A stretch of DNA of 64,000 bases from Carboxylicivirga sp. (GCA_025210475.1 JAOARW010000077.1:1-64000), one strand, 5' to 3'; shown: positions 43,559-53,319, numbered from the stretch's first letter. Translations and numbers: made by a program. The notes: generated by a model not told the origin, from the sequence alone.

Positions 43559-44227
43559 ATGAGAGCAAAAAAATATAGACACGCAGACCTGGAACGCAAA
43601 CGAGGTATATTTTTTCAAGTTGGATTAATTGTAGCATTGGGCGCCTCATTGGCAGCCTTCGAATGGAGTTCTTCTCCTGAACTTGCTACCATGCCGGAAT
43701 TTGACGATCCTTTTGCCGAAGAGGTGGAAGTAATGCCAGTAACCAAACGCAACGAACCTAAAAAAGAATTGCCAAAACCCAAGCCTTTAAAGAATATCAT
43801 TATTGTAGATGATGTAACTCCAGTTATTGATGAAGAACCTTATATCAATACCGAAGATATTTACGAATCGTATCCATTACCCGAAATGCCACCTGAAGAT
43901 GATGGGGCGCCTGTTACTTTTGTTAGGGTAGAGAATATGCCCGAGTTCCCGGGAGGAGAAGCAGCCTTGTTAAAGTTCATAGCAAATAGCGTTAAATATC
44001 CCTCTATCTGCATCGAGACCAGCACTTCGGGCAGGGTATATGTTTCATTTGTGATTGATGAAAAAGGACAGGTAGTTGACACCAAAATTGTTCGTAGTCC
44101 CGACGATAATTTATCGAAAGAGGCCTTAAGGGTTATCAACAGCATGCCACGCTGGAAACCTGGTCGCCAAAGAGATCAGAACGTACGGGTATCCTACACC
44201 TTGCCAGTAAACTTTGTTTTGAACTGA
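43559..44227 (+). CDS. Energy transducer TonB-family protein, paralogue 2
   Basis: The start is placed at the ATG at 43559 (MRAKKYRHADLERKRG, 222 residues), because the alignment with paralogue 1 begins here and the upstream leaders match (aacctcaaaac). One membrane helix (about 16-35) is followed by a proline-rich linker (KKELPKPKPLKN) and a TonB C-terminal domain (PEFPGGEAALLKFIANSVKYP, GRVYVSFVIDEKGQV). The two proteins differ mainly in the linker. They look like a local duplication with divergent spacers. Confidence 0.92.
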   Translation: MRAKKYRHADLERKRGIFFQVGLIVALGASLAAFEWSSSPELATMPEFDDPFAEEVEVMPVTKRNEPKKELPKPKPLKNIIIVDDVTPVIDEEPYINTEDIYESYPLPEMPPEDDGAPVTFVRVENMPEFPGGEAALLKFIANSVKYPSICIETSTSGRVYVSFVIDEKGQVVDTKIVRSPDDNLSKEALRVINSMPRWKPGRQRDQNVRVSYTLPVNFVLN

Positions 44228-44250
44228 CTCTTCAAACCAATCTATATATA

Positions 44251-44333
44251 AAACGACACCGGTTGTTAATTAACAATTGTTTCATCCGTGCCTAAAGATA
44301 GAATGATTATAATCAAACCAACCGGTGTCGTTT
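44251..44333. terminator. Long-loop inverted repeat after tonB paralogue 2
   Basis: Perfect 15-bp arms aaacgacaccggttg (44251-44265) and its complement (44319-44333) enclose 53 nt that include the palindrome gttaattaac (44265-44274). Only three T residues follow on the plus strand. It has the same layout as the repeat after paralogue 1 but a different arm sequence. Confidence 0.5.
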
Positions 44334-44362
44334 ACATTACTAAGCTACTAAATCAATGAATT

Positions 44363-45385
44363 ATGCAAAATTATATCAACACTGTAAGCAATAAAGTATG
44401 GTTAATAGCCATCACTGTCGTTATTTCATTAATAATAGCAGCGGCCTGTAAAAACGAGCCATCCAACTATAAACCGCGTGCCATCGGATCACCAGGTGAA
44501 TTATTGGTCGTTATTGAAGATGACCACTGGAGATCGGAATCAGGTAAATTGCTAAAAGAATTACTTAAAGATGAATTTCCGGCTTTACCTCAACAAGAGC
44601 TGTTATTCAGAAAAACCCGCATTGCCTACAATCAGTTTCAGAACCATTTTCGCACCTATCGCAATGTGTTATTGGTATCCATCCGTCCCGATGTTGAAGA
44701 TACTCGTGTCAACTTCCGTCGTCAGCAATGGGCCAGAAATCAAAGTGTGGTAGAAGTCGTTTCTCCTTCGCTTGACGATTTAGGACCATTGTTACAACAA
44801 AAATGGCCCAGCATCAAAGGTTTCTTCTACAATGCCGATATTAAAGCAATGGCCCAATCCTATACAAAAGTTTATCAACCAGAGGCAGTCCAGCATATCG
44901 AGGATAACTATCCTTTCAGTATGTATTTCCCCAAAGGCTTTAAGCTAAAAAAATCGGAAGGTGAATTTAGCTGGCTCGATGACCAACGCATGGGCTGTCA
45001 ATTAGGCGTATTGGTTTACCGTTGTCCGCTTGATTCCATCGATCAGTTTAATGCAAATGCTTTGCTGCAATTCAGAAATAACCTGTTGAGCCAGCAAGTA
45101 CCCGGTGAATACGAAGGATCGTATATGTCAACAGAAGAATCGTTCCCTGTTTCGGTTCGAAAAACCGAATTTGCCAACCGCAACTGGACCGAATTAAGAG
45201 GTCTGTGGAAAGTACAGGGTGACTTTATGGGTGGTCCTTTTGTTGACTATTTTTACGAAGACAAAGAAAATAATGAATTACTGATGCTCAGCGGATATGT
45301 TTACGCGCCATCAAAGGCCCTAAAAGGAATTTTAGTCCGCGAAATAGAAGCTGTATTAAAAACCATCGAAATAAAAGATATCTAA
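44363..45385 (+). CDS. DUF4837-family lipoprotein
   Basis: A 340-residue protein with a signal peptide and lipobox (LIIAAAC, Cys29), so it is likely anchored to the outer or inner membrane from the periplasmic side. The mature part begins with the pattern IGSPGELLVVIEDDHWRS, which is characteristic of DUF4837, a family that seems confined to Bacteroidota. The function is unknown. It has no close functional link to the neighbouring genes that I can see. Confidence 0.88.
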   Translation: MQNYINTVSNKVWLIAITVVISLIIAAACKNEPSNYKPRAIGSPGELLVVIEDDHWRSESGKLLKELLKDEFPALPQQELLFRKTRIAYNQFQNHFRTYRNVLLVSIRPDVEDTRVNFRRQQWARNQSVVEVVSPSLDDLGPLLQQKWPSIKGFFYNADIKAMAQSYTKVYQPEAVQHIEDNYPFSMYFPKGFKLKKSEGEFSWLDDQRMGCQLGVLVYRCPLDSIDQFNANALLQFRNNLLSQQVPGEYEGSYMSTEESFPVSVRKTEFANRNWTELRGLWKVQGDFMGGPFVDYFYEDKENNELLMLSGYVYAPSKALKGILVREIEAVLKTIEIKDI

Positions 45386-45480
45386 GCTTACCCGATTCTA
45401 TCGATTGTTAACAAGCGTTAAACAAATTCCGCTTATTGAAATTGTTTGACAGATCGATAATAAAAGTCTATCATTACAGC

Positions 45481-46476
45481 ATGAGAGCGATACTACTGTT
45501 GTTAATGATGGGTTTTTTTCAGCTTCAGGCCCAGGATAGTGAATCTAAAAAGCTGATTAAACAAGGACAGGCATTGTTTGCCCACCAATTGTACGAAGAC
45601 GCTATTAATAAATACAAGCACGCCATTACACTGGATAAGAAATGCATTGAAGCCCATTTTGAATTGGCCTATACTTACCTTACCATAAAAGATGATAAGG
45701 AAGCGCTTTATTACTGCCGTAATGTGATGTCAAAAGACAATGAATACTGGCTCGATGCCTTGCTGATATATGGGGCAATTTTAAATAATAAGGAACAATA
45801 CATACAGGCCGTTCGCGAGTACAAAAAGGCACTCAAAAAATACCCCAACGAAAGTCTTTTACATTTTAATATCGCCAAAAACTATTTGGAACTAAATGAT
45901 GTTGATGAAGCTGAAAAGTACGCCATAAAAAGCCTTCAATTGAACAAGCAACATATTGCCGGACATAAGCTTCTTTCGAATATTATGAAACGTAAAGGTG
46001 ATGTATTAAAAAGCATGCTGCCCATATATTATGCACTATTTATTGAAGTAGATGAAGCTAAACGCGAAAGCCTGTTGGAAGATTTACAGGTAAGGTGGCA
46101 TGTGGCCATGGTGCAAAAACCCGGCTATAATAAACCCGTAAGCAAGCATTCATCTGTTTCGGGGCTTAAGGTGGCCGAATCGAAGTTAAACGCCATAGCC
46201 CGTGAAACCTCTGTTAATAATCCTGAAGAACCATTTAAGTTAGTCAGCCAGACAATTGCTTTATTATCCATGCTTAACGAAGAACAAACAGGTGAGATGG
46301 ATTTTTTTGATATTCACTACGTTGACTTTTTTAAGCAATTACATCTGGCCACACACACTGAGGCGTATTGTTATTTTATTTGCAGCTCTAAGTATAATCC
46401 CGAAAGTTTGTTGTGGATTGGTGATAATAAAGCGAAATTTAACGCATTCATAAATTGGATGGAGCTACAGCAGTAA
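45481..46476 (+). CDS. Exported tetratricopeptide-repeat protein
   Basis: The start is placed at the ATG at 45481 (MRAILLLLMMGFFQLQAQ, a signal peptide), giving 331 residues. Residues about 20-170 form four to five TPR units (ALFAHQLYEDAINKYKHAIT, AHFELAYTYLTIKDDKEALYY, AVREYKKALKKYPNESLLHF and AEKYAIKSLQLNKQHIAGHKL). The C-terminal part is not recognised and ends with a WIGDNKAKFNAFINWM segment. TPR proteins act as scaffolds; the partner is unknown. Confidence 0.85.
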   Translation: MRAILLLLMMGFFQLQAQDSESKKLIKQGQALFAHQLYEDAINKYKHAITLDKKCIEAHFELAYTYLTIKDDKEALYYCRNVMSKDNEYWLDALLIYGAILNNKEQYIQAVREYKKALKKYPNESLLHFNIAKNYLELNDVDEAEKYAIKSLQLNKQHIAGHKLLSNIMKRKGDVLKSMLPIYYALFIEVDEAKRESLLEDLQVRWHVAMVQKPGYNKPVSKHSSVSGLKVAESKLNAIARETSVNNPEEPFKLVSQTIALLSMLNEEQTGEMDFFDIHYVDFFKQLHLATHTEAYCYFICSSKYNPESLLWIGDNKAKFNAFINWMELQQ

Positions 46477-46579
46477 GCTTTCACAACATTCGTCAAAATT
46501 GGAAATCTTTTTTGAATCTAAAATCAAACTCCACCGTAGGAGATAGGAAAAGATGTAGAATATTTAAATTTTTGGTGAA

Positions 46580-46777
46580 ATGAGTAATATTGTAACAAAA
46601 CACTTTCAATATACAGGAACAGACGATTTTGATCAGTCATTGGATGAGCAAATCAATGCATTTATTGAAAAAGAAGGCATTACAACCGAGCAGCTGATTG
46701 ATATCAAGTTCAGCGGTCACTCCGATCAGGGAGGTGTAGCCACCTATTCCGCTTTGCTTTTGTATAAAAAGAATTAA
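46580..46777 (+). CDS. Small protein of unknown function (Cse60-like?)
   Basis: A 65-residue acidic protein with the pattern FDQSLDEQINAFIEKEGITTEQLIDIKFS ending in ATYSALLLYKKN. The layout (helix, then IDIKFS, then a beta strand with YSALLLY) resembles the small Cse60/DUF2758-like proteins found in Firmicutes, but I am not sure. It has its own terminator close behind, which supports a real gene. Confidence 0.7.
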   Translation: MSNIVTKHFQYTGTDDFDQSLDEQINAFIEKEGITTEQLIDIKFSGHSDQGGVATYSALLLYKKN

Positions 46778-46798
46778 CAAAGATTTGATTATAACTAG

Positions 46799-46822
46799 GC
46801 CTCCAGATACGGAGGCTTTTTT
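46799..46822 (+). terminator. Rho-independent terminator after the small protein gene
   Basis: The 6-bp stem gcctcc (46799-46804) and ggaggc (46811-46816) is followed by six T residues. The following 46823-47008 contains nothing recognisable. Confidence 0.8.
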
Positions 46823-47008
46823 GTTTTATTGATTTGATGGGCAGTTAGCACCTCTATCTATCACTAGCATCCTGAGCAAAGCCGTGTTGACTAAAAATGG
46901 CTAATCAGATTTATAAAAAATCCTCTCGACTCCACTCGATGAACGAGTTTCGTCATTTGATAAACTCCTTTCCCACTTCTTGATGGTCTCACCCATAACA
47001 CAACGTTT

Positions 47009-48178
47009 TTATGCCCTGACTGCCCGCTCCCAATTGACCGATTGCTTGTTTTTTAAGAATCGTATAAATCCCCGATAAACAGCATAGTTCATAATCAAAA
47101 AGTAATAAGGAATAAACAAGCCTTTGAATCGCAATTTAATTCGTTCAAGTAACCAACCAATCAAAGCCAATAAGTAAAATGCTGCCTGTAAAACAAACAG
47201 GTATTTGTAGATCGGAGCCAGTGTTATCAACAAGGCATTTAAAGCAAAGACTCCCAGCAGGCTTATCGGTGCCAGCGTCCATCGTAACACCCGATGAGAA
47301 ATATATTGAAATGCCGTCAGTCCATAGCGAAATATATTTAGCAATGGCAACAAGCGAAGAATGGACTGAATACCTCCGGCACTAATTCTGATTTTACGTT
47401 TCAGTTCCTCGTGCACATTGGCTGATGCTGTTTCAATGGCATAGGCTTCAGGGTCGTATCCAATTTTGTAGCCTTTCATGGCGATGCGCAGGGAAATAAT
47501 AAAATCATCGAGTAAAGTATCATTTTCTACAGGTTTAAACAGATGCTTTCGTACCGCAAATAACTCGCCGGCGGCTCCTACCGCTGTATTTAGCTCAGCA
47601 TCCCATTTTTTTAGAGTCGATTCATACTTCCAGTAAAGCCCTTCTCCTGCCGTGGCAGCATCATCACTTTGATGAGTCACGATACGCTTCTCACCGGAGA
47701 CACATCCCACTTGTGGATCTTTGAATAAGTTAACAATCCGCAAAATGGCATCATCACTTAAAAGGGTATTGGCATCGGAGAAAACCACAATGGGTGAATC
47801 AATCAATTTCATTCCCCGATTGATGGCCGCAACTTTACCATTGCGCTCTTGCTTATGCAATACCCTTAGGTCATTGTATTGCTTTAATAAGTCGGGTGTT
47901 CCATCATTGGATCCATCCGTTACCCACACCTGTTTTAAATTAGGGTAATTGAGCTGACGCGAGTTCATTACTTTCTGATGTACGTAATCCTTCTCATTGT
48001 AGGCCGCAATCAATAAGCATACTTCCGGAGTGTAAGCCGTATCCGTTTGTTCATGGTTATTTCTTTTCTTAATGAAGCGCTTCACTTGCACCAACACATA
48101 AAGCACCATTCCATATCCGATATAGGTATAAAAAATTACACCAAACAGAATCCAAAATAATATCTCAATTGTTTTCAT
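47009..48178 (-). CDS. GT2-family membrane glycosyltransferase
   Basis: A 389-residue inner-membrane glycosyltransferase with one N-terminal helix (about 6-28), a cytoplasmic GT2 catalytic domain with VTDGSNDGTPDLL and the DxD-type FSDANTLL, and two to three C-terminal helices (about 290-350). The combination of GT2 domain and terminal helices is seen in enzymes that extend exopolysaccharides. It is the last gene of the second polysaccharide operon. Confidence 0.9.
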   Translation of the reverse strand: MKTIEILFWILFGVIFYTYIGYGMVLYVLVQVKRFIKKRNNHEQTDTAYTPEVCLLIAAYNEKDYVHQKVMNSRQLNYPNLKQVWVTDGSNDGTPDLLKQYNDLRVLHKQERNGKVAAINRGMKLIDSPIVVFSDANTLLSDDAILRIVNLFKDPQVGCVSGEKRIVTHQSDDAATAGEGLYWKYESTLKKWDAELNTAVGAAGELFAVRKHLFKPVENDTLLDDFIISLRIAMKGYKIGYDPEAYAIETASANVHEELKRKIRISAGGIQSILRLLPLLNIFRYGLTAFQYISHRVLRWTLAPISLLGVFALNALLITLAPIYKYLFVLQAAFYLLALIGWLLERIKLRFKGLFIPYYFLIMNYAVYRGFIRFLKNKQSVNWERAVRA

Positions 48179-48208
48179 AATCTGTCATTTAAAATTAATT
48201 GTAAAAGC

Positions 48209-48835
48209 CTAGGCTATTTTTCTGATCCATTTATTGGATTCGTGGTGAAACTCCTTGACCACGCGGGCAGGGTTACCGGCAACCACAGAGTATGATGGTA
48301 CATTTTTAGTAACCACACTGCCGGCCGCAATCACACAATGCTTGCCAATAAAAACACCTGGCAGGATTACGGCATTGGCACCAATCCAGGTTTCGTCGCC
48401 CACATAAACTTCACTGGTGTTAACACCTTGCTTCGAGATAGGCAATTCTATATCCTGGTAATTATGGTTCAAGGCGGATATCACCACATTTTGTGCCAGT
48501 CGTACATGATTACCAACATATACCGGCCCGATTAATACGGAACCTAAACCAATGCGCGTATCATCTCCGATGTATATTTTTCCAACACCATTGTTAACAG
48601 TGCAAAAATCCTCGATTGTGGATTGATTGCCCAGATAAAAACGGTTGAATGGCATCACATCCATGCGTGTCATTGGTTGAATGGTGGCATTCTTACCCCT
48701 TTGTAAAATAAAAGGGTGAATCAGCCATTTGATCAATTTACGTGGACGTGCTTGTCCTTTGGGCATCAGCAAATACAAAAGAAATGCCTTTAGCCGGGGA
48801 TATCTGGTGATGTATTCTTTAAGTGTCATGATCAA
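48209..48835 (-). CDS. Left-handed beta-helix acyltransferase (WcaF/NodL-like)
   Basis: A 208-residue acyltransferase. The hexapeptide repeats run from about residue 70 to 195 (IGDDTRIGLGSVLIGPVYVG, VGDETWIGANAVILPGVFIG, CVIAAGSVVTKNVPSYSVVAGNPARVV), with the family's terminal NPAR motif. A basic N-terminal region (KGQARPRKLIKW) may bind the membrane. It probably adds acetyl groups to the exopolysaccharide. Confidence 0.92.
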   Translation of the reverse strand: MIMTLKEYITRYPRLKAFLLYLLMPKGQARPRKLIKWLIHPFILQRGKNATIQPMTRMDVMPFNRFYLGNQSTIEDFCTVNNGVGKIYIGDDTRIGLGSVLIGPVYVGNHVRLAQNVVISALNHNYQDIELPISKQGVNTSEVYVGDETWIGANAVILPGVFIGKHCVIAAGSVVTKNVPSYSVVAGNPARVVKEFHHESNKWIRKIA

Positions 48836-48848
48836 TTAATTTAATGAG

Positions 48849-50051
48849 TTATGATGCTTTGGAAACCCGATTTAACTGCTGTTCAATTTCCAGTATTCGC
48901 CTGCCAATTTCCTTTACGTTGTTTTGCCAGGTATGAAGCGAAGCAAAAGCCATTCGTTGTTTTTGTAGCGATTGATCCTGATCTGATAAGGCACGATCGA
49001 TTTTTTGAAGCCATTCATTAGCTGAACTGGCCAGAAAAACATGCTCAGCAAAATAAGCCATTGCTTCCGTTTTAGTCGCCACCACAGCCTTTCCCATAGC
49101 CAGGTATTCATCAATCTTTCGTGGATAATTTCCAATGGTTACCTCGTTAAGTAGCTGTGGGTTGATCGCCACATCAAACGCATTGAGGTATTGTGGCAAA
49201 TCCGATTCATTTTTTGAGCCCAGGAAATGCACATTCACAAATTTGTGAAGCAGACTTTTTTGAAACGCCTCATCTTCAGGTCCCACTAATACAATGTTCC
49301 ACTCTGGTCGATGTGTCGCCAGGTATTCAATAATATTAATATCCAGCCTGAGTGAATTTAAACTACCAATGTAACCAACAATGGGCGAGCCAATCTGATT
49401 TATTTCCTGGGCAATCGGCTTGTCAACTGCATTGCTATAGGCACTGGTATCACAACCCTGCCCAACAAAATAACTGCAAGCATTATGCACTTTTGCCAGC
49501 TTTTCGAGGTATTGCGAATTAGTCAGTACCACATCGGCTTTTTGCATGATGGCTGGTTCGGCCCGGCCTCCATGGCGTTTCCAGTAATTAACGGCCACCA
49601 GATTATCACGCGAGTAATAGGCAAACACTGAAGGCTTAAGAATTTCCTTCAAATGTTGGCTTCGAAACATATCGCTGTCGCAGATGTGGATGCAATCCGA
49701 AAACCCTAATTTTCTGATCGTTTTTAGTATCTCATTACCCAGCAGGTAACTATTACGTTTATTCATGTAATCGAACCAGGTATCTACCGGAATTTTATTG
49801 ATGGATTCCATAACACAATCGGGTTGAAGTACCCAAAGATTCTCCTGTACCTCACATAATGACTCCTTTTCGTCTTGTTCTATTTGAAAACCAGCCATGC
49901 CTTTTAATTTGGTAATCCTATCGGCTGGTGGGTTCACAAATAAAACCATATTGTGCCTGGCCAGCTCCGAAGCAATGTTTTTAATATTACTTCCGATGGT
50001 AATGTTCCAGGATTGTATGCTGGTAATAATGATGTATCGATTTTGTAACAT
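48849..50051 (-). CDS. Glycosyltransferase (GT4-like, TuaH/UDP-glycosyltransferase type)
   Basis: The start is placed at the ATG at 50051 (MLQNRYIIITSIQSWN, 400 residues); the longer frame overlaps the upstream gene by 17 nt. The protein has a GT-B fold: VLTNSQYLEKLAKV, then GSPIVGYIGSLNSLRLD at the domain border, and the donor domain with AINPQLLNEVTIGNYPRKIDEYLAMGKAVVAT. The acidic residues of the site (E-V-T...K-x-D-E-Y) match GT4-like transferases. The donor is unknown. Confidence 0.88.
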   Translation of the reverse strand: MLQNRYIIITSIQSWNITIGSNIKNIASELARHNMVLFVNPPADRITKLKGMAGFQIEQDEKESLCEVQENLWVLQPDCVMESINKIPVDTWFDYMNKRNSYLLGNEILKTIRKLGFSDCIHICDSDMFRSQHLKEILKPSVFAYYSRDNLVAVNYWKRHGGRAEPAIMQKADVVLTNSQYLEKLAKVHNACSYFVGQGCDTSAYSNAVDKPIAQEINQIGSPIVGYIGSLNSLRLDINIIEYLATHRPEWNIVLVGPEDEAFQKSLLHKFVNVHFLGSKNESDLPQYLNAFDVAINPQLLNEVTIGNYPRKIDEYLAMGKAVVATKTEAMAYFAEHVFLASSANEWLQKIDRALSDQDQSLQKQRMAFASLHTWQNNVKEIGRRILEIEQQLNRVSKAS

Positions 50052-50067
50052 GACATAGAATTTTAGC

Positions 50068-51180
50068 TTATATAAATGAGGCATAAAGCCGATCTATCTT
50101 CTCTATCTGAATAGGGATAGTACAATTCTCTTTTACAAACAAATGCGCATTGCGAACCAATCCTTTCATCTGCTCGGGTTGGGCTATTAACTGGCCGACT
50201 ACCCGGGCCAGATCATCCGGATTTTTCTGTTGGATAAATGCACCGGTCACATTGTGACGAACTAATTCGCGGGTTCCGTCTACCGGTGTGGCCACAACCG
50301 GTTTCTGCATGGCCATCGCTTCCAGTATTCCAATTGGAAAACCTTCCCATAACGAAGGCAGGCAATAAAGATCGATGGCATTGAGCAATGCCGGCACATC
50401 TGAACGGAATGGCTGAAAAGTGACCTTATTTTCAATCTCCAGCTCTCGAACCATGGCAATTGCTTTATCCTTTAATGCTCCATCTCCCACCATCAGCAAA
50501 TGAACATTGGGATTTTTATCCAATAGAAGTTTAAAGCCCTTTAGCATGGTTAATGGATCTTTCTGATTGGTAAAGCGCACAATGTATCCAATCACAAAAC
50601 TCTCATCGGCTATTCCAAGTTCCCGGCGAATGTTTGTGTAAGGCAAGCCGGGATTAAAAACATGCTCATCAATGGCATTGTAAATAACTTGGGAACGCTT
50701 CAGGTTAAAACGATCCTGTCCATCCTGCTGATTGCTCCGGGATACACAGATGGTTTTATCACACTGACTGGTTAAAAAATGCTCTGTCTTTTCCCTAAGA
50801 TAACGAACAACAAACGACTGATCGGGATGAAATGACCATCCATGAACCGTATAAATCAAGGGAATATTCAGGCTTTTTGCTGATCTAAAAGTATTTGACA
50901 AGGCACGGGTTCCATGGGCATGTACCAGGTCAATTTTCTCATCAGCCATCAGTTTTCGTACATGTTTCCAAATACTAAAATGAAATGGTTTCTCGGTATG
51001 CAGCACATAATGCTTAATGCCTTTTTGTTTTAAAGCATCAATCATCGGCCCATCGGTAAAGGATAGGACAACAGATTCGTACTTAGCAGGATCTAAATGG
51101 GTGACCAGATCGAGCACATGAGACTCGCCTCCACCAATTTTACCTTGTCGTATAGCATGTAATATTTTAGTTCGTTTCAT
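50068..51180 (-). CDS. GT4-family glycosyltransferase
   Basis: A 370-residue GT-B glycosyltransferase. It starts with KILHAIRQGKIGGGESHVLDL (acceptor domain) and carries the donor-domain EX7E motif in EGFPIGILEAMAMQKPVVATPV. Another standard feature is VIGYIVRFTNQKDPLTMLKG at about residue 190. It lies 16 nt ahead of the next glycosyltransferase gene in the same operon. Confidence 0.94.
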   Translation of the reverse strand: MKRTKILHAIRQGKIGGGESHVLDLVTHLDPAKYESVVLSFTDGPMIDALKQKGIKHYVLHTEKPFHFSIWKHVRKLMADEKIDLVHAHGTRALSNTFRSAKSLNIPLIYTVHGWSFHPDQSFVVRYLREKTEHFLTSQCDKTICVSRSNQQDGQDRFNLKRSQVIYNAIDEHVFNPGLPYTNIRRELGIADESFVIGYIVRFTNQKDPLTMLKGFKLLLDKNPNVHLLMVGDGALKDKAIAMVRELEIENKVTFQPFRSDVPALLNAIDLYCLPSLWEGFPIGILEAMAMQKPVVATPVDGTRELVRHNVTGAFIQQKNPDDLARVVGQLIAQPEQMKGLVRNAHLFVKENCTIPIQIEKIDRLYASFI

Positions 51181-51223
51181 GGTTCTGATTTTTTATTGAT
51201 CAATAATTATCTCATAGAATCGC

Positions 51224-52426
51224 TCATGCTGTTTCCGAAAACTTATGAGTGGTATGCAGAAATTGTTTATTGGCATTCTTAACTTTAAGTAGAGCCAGCA
51301 TTGTTAAAAAGTAACCTTTGGGTAAGGCCCACAATGCTCTAAGTGTTTTGATTGAATAAAACTCACCTGGAGTGGCAATGGCTACGGATAAACCATTGAT
51401 CAGGAAGACCAGAAGACTCAACCAAAACAAACCACTGAACTCATTGCTGAAATACAAACTTCCGGCGGCTAGCAAGCTTATAAGCAAAGATGTTCCCATT
51501 GCCAAAACGCGGGGCGGCAATACAAACTGAATAATTTTATCCAGGTAGTTGGCACTTATCCTGCCGGTAAAAAGCTGTTTAACGCCTGCTTGAAGGTACA
51601 CCATTTGAGCAGACAACCAGCGACGCCTTTGATTGACAAAATCATTTGAATCCTGAATCTTCTCATCCAAAACCACGGCATTCCTGGCGTAGGCAATGCT
51701 ATGTCCATCTTTTATTATCATCAATTCCAGCTCCTTGTCGAAGCCACCTATGGAAGTACATTTGTTGATTAAAGATTTAAAATACTTGTATTCGGCTCCA
51801 AAACCTGATCCGATTAAAGATGCTGTAAGCCCAACTGAACGATGACCAATTCTGAAAATGGCATTGTTCACTGCTTCGCTAATGGCATCAAGGATTGCCA
51901 TTTGGTTATTCTTATTTTTAGCCACCCGGTGCCCCTGCACAACTTTGTGTCCCTTATCCAATTTTGACACGATGTGATCTACAAAACCGGGAGCCATAGC
52001 ATTATCAGCATCCAACACAAGCACATAATCATAGTCATTATCTAATCGCGATAAAGCATAGCGTATCGATTTCGATTTAGAACTCACGCGGAAAAAGACA
52101 GGTATGACCTTCACTTTAAAATAATCCAACACCTTTTCGTTAAAGGGCCTTAACTGGTCGCCAATTACTACTACCTCGCAATTGGCCAGCCGGGAAAAAT
52201 GTTTCTGCGCCTTTGCCGCCGTTTCTATTATCACATAATCCTCTTTGTAGGCCGGAATAAGTAAAACAACTTTTTTCTTCCTAACACCTTCCTCACTTAT
52301 CGCTTCCTCGTCTTCGTGATAGAAACGCGCCGCCACGGCAAAAAACAGGAAGTATATGCCTGATGCCAATAGAAAGACTGTCAGCAGGTAGGCAAATATC
52401 TGTGGTATAATAATTAGAAGTTCCAT
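51224..52426 (-). CDS. Processive-type GT2 membrane glycosyltransferase
   Basis: A 400-residue protein with N-terminal (about 8-33) and C-terminal (about 305-370) membrane segments around a GT2 domain. The catalytic marks are VLVLDADNAM (DxD), the glutamate in KELELMIIKDG and the QRRRW motif (in NQRRRWLSAQM) typical of processive enzymes such as hyaluronan or cellulose synthases. It may extend the chain directly through the membrane, or act on lipid-linked units. The frame overlaps the upstream gene by 13 nt. Confidence 0.9.
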   Translation of the reverse strand: MELLIIIPQIFAYLLTVFLLASGIYFLFFAVAARFYHEDEEAISEEGVRKKKVVLLIPAYKEDYVIIETAAKAQKHFSRLANCEVVVIGDQLRPFNEKVLDYFKVKVIPVFFRVSSKSKSIRYALSRLDNDYDYVLVLDADNAMAPGFVDHIVSKLDKGHKVVQGHRVAKNKNNQMAILDAISEAVNNAIFRIGHRSVGLTASLIGSGFGAEYKYFKSLINKCTSIGGFDKELELMIIKDGHSIAYARNAVVLDEKIQDSNDFVNQRRRWLSAQMVYLQAGVKQLFTGRISANYLDKIIQFVLPPRVLAMGTSLLISLLAAGSLYFSNEFSGLFWLSLLVFLINGLSVAIATPGEFYSIKTLRALWALPKGYFLTMLALLKVKNANKQFLHTTHKFSETA

Positions 52427-53319
52427 TGTCGTGAGGTATTACAAGTTAAAGCACAATAAATAGCACTAACATATGCTCTTAAGTGGTTCAAGCGTCCCGA
52501 TAATGTATATCGAAGCAGGTTCGAAGGAATTGAAATAAAGCTCAGGTAGAGGTAACTTAGTAACTTATCATTGCCTTTGTTGTGGCGCTGCATAAACTTT
52601 ATTCGGTTACGATTCAGAAAAAAAGTTTTTAGAGTACTGCCCTTGCCTGTTGAAACCGATTCCTTATGCAAAACCTGTGATTTAGGCTGTATATAAATAT
52701 CATAACCGGCATCCTTAATTCTTTGGCTCCAGTCATGCTCTTCGTAATAGAGAAAGTAATCCTCTTTCATCAAGCCAACTTCGCCTATCGTTGTCCGGGG
52801 AACCATCATGGCGCAACCATGGGCAAAATGGGTTCTCGCAGGTCGATTGTATTGACCAATGTCCATCTGTTTATGCGCAATTGCTTTGATGCGCTGTGAC
52901 ACCTTGTTCATCGGGGTAAAACCAGCATATTGAATTAAGGACGGATTATCGAAGTATTTAATCAATGGACTAACTGCCCCTATCTGAGGATTCTTTTCCA
53001 ACAATTCCACCATGTGGCCAATTATGTCCGGTTTAACAACCGTATCGTTATTCAGCAACAATATATAATCACCCATTGCCAGTCGAATACCCAGATTATT
53101 TCCTCCGGCAAATCCCAGATTCTTCCTTGAACGGATGATTTTTACGTTTGAATACTGATTAATGGATTCCTTTTCCAACAATGGATCATATGCATTATCA
53201 ACAACGATAATCTCCACATTTGTCCATTCGAGCTTTTGAAGAGATGCCAATAACTCATTGGTTACATTGGCCTGTTTGTAATTGATCGTTATAATCGATA
53301 CTAATTGATGTGTTTTCAT
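52414..53319 (-). CDS. GT2-family glycosyltransferase (rhamnosyltransferase-like)
   Basis: The start is placed at the ATG at 53319 (MKTHQLVSIITINYKQANV, 301 residues), since the in-frame extension to 53352 has no family match. The GT2 domain has VVDNAYDP, LLNNDTVVKPD, HGCAMMVPR and the acidic EEHDWSQRIKDAGY near residue 200, the layout of the WbbL/RfbF-like branch. It is the first gene after the divergent methyltransferase promoter region (53353-53585), in which I see no clear promoter box. Confidence 0.92.
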   Translation of the reverse strand: MKTHQLVSIITINYKQANVTNELLASLQKLEWTNVEIIVVDNAYDPLLEKESINQYSNVKIIRSRKNLGFAGGNNLGIRLAMGDYILLLNNDTVVKPDIIGHMVELLEKNPQIGAVSPLIKYFDNPSLIQYAGFTPMNKVSQRIKAIAHKQMDIGQYNRPARTHFAHGCAMMVPRTTIGEVGLMKEDYFLYYEEHDWSQRIKDAGYDIYIQPKSQVLHKESVSTGKGSTLKTFFLNRNRIKFMQRHNKGNDKLLSYLYLSFISIPSNLLRYTLSGRLNHLRAYVSAIYCALTCNTSRQWNF

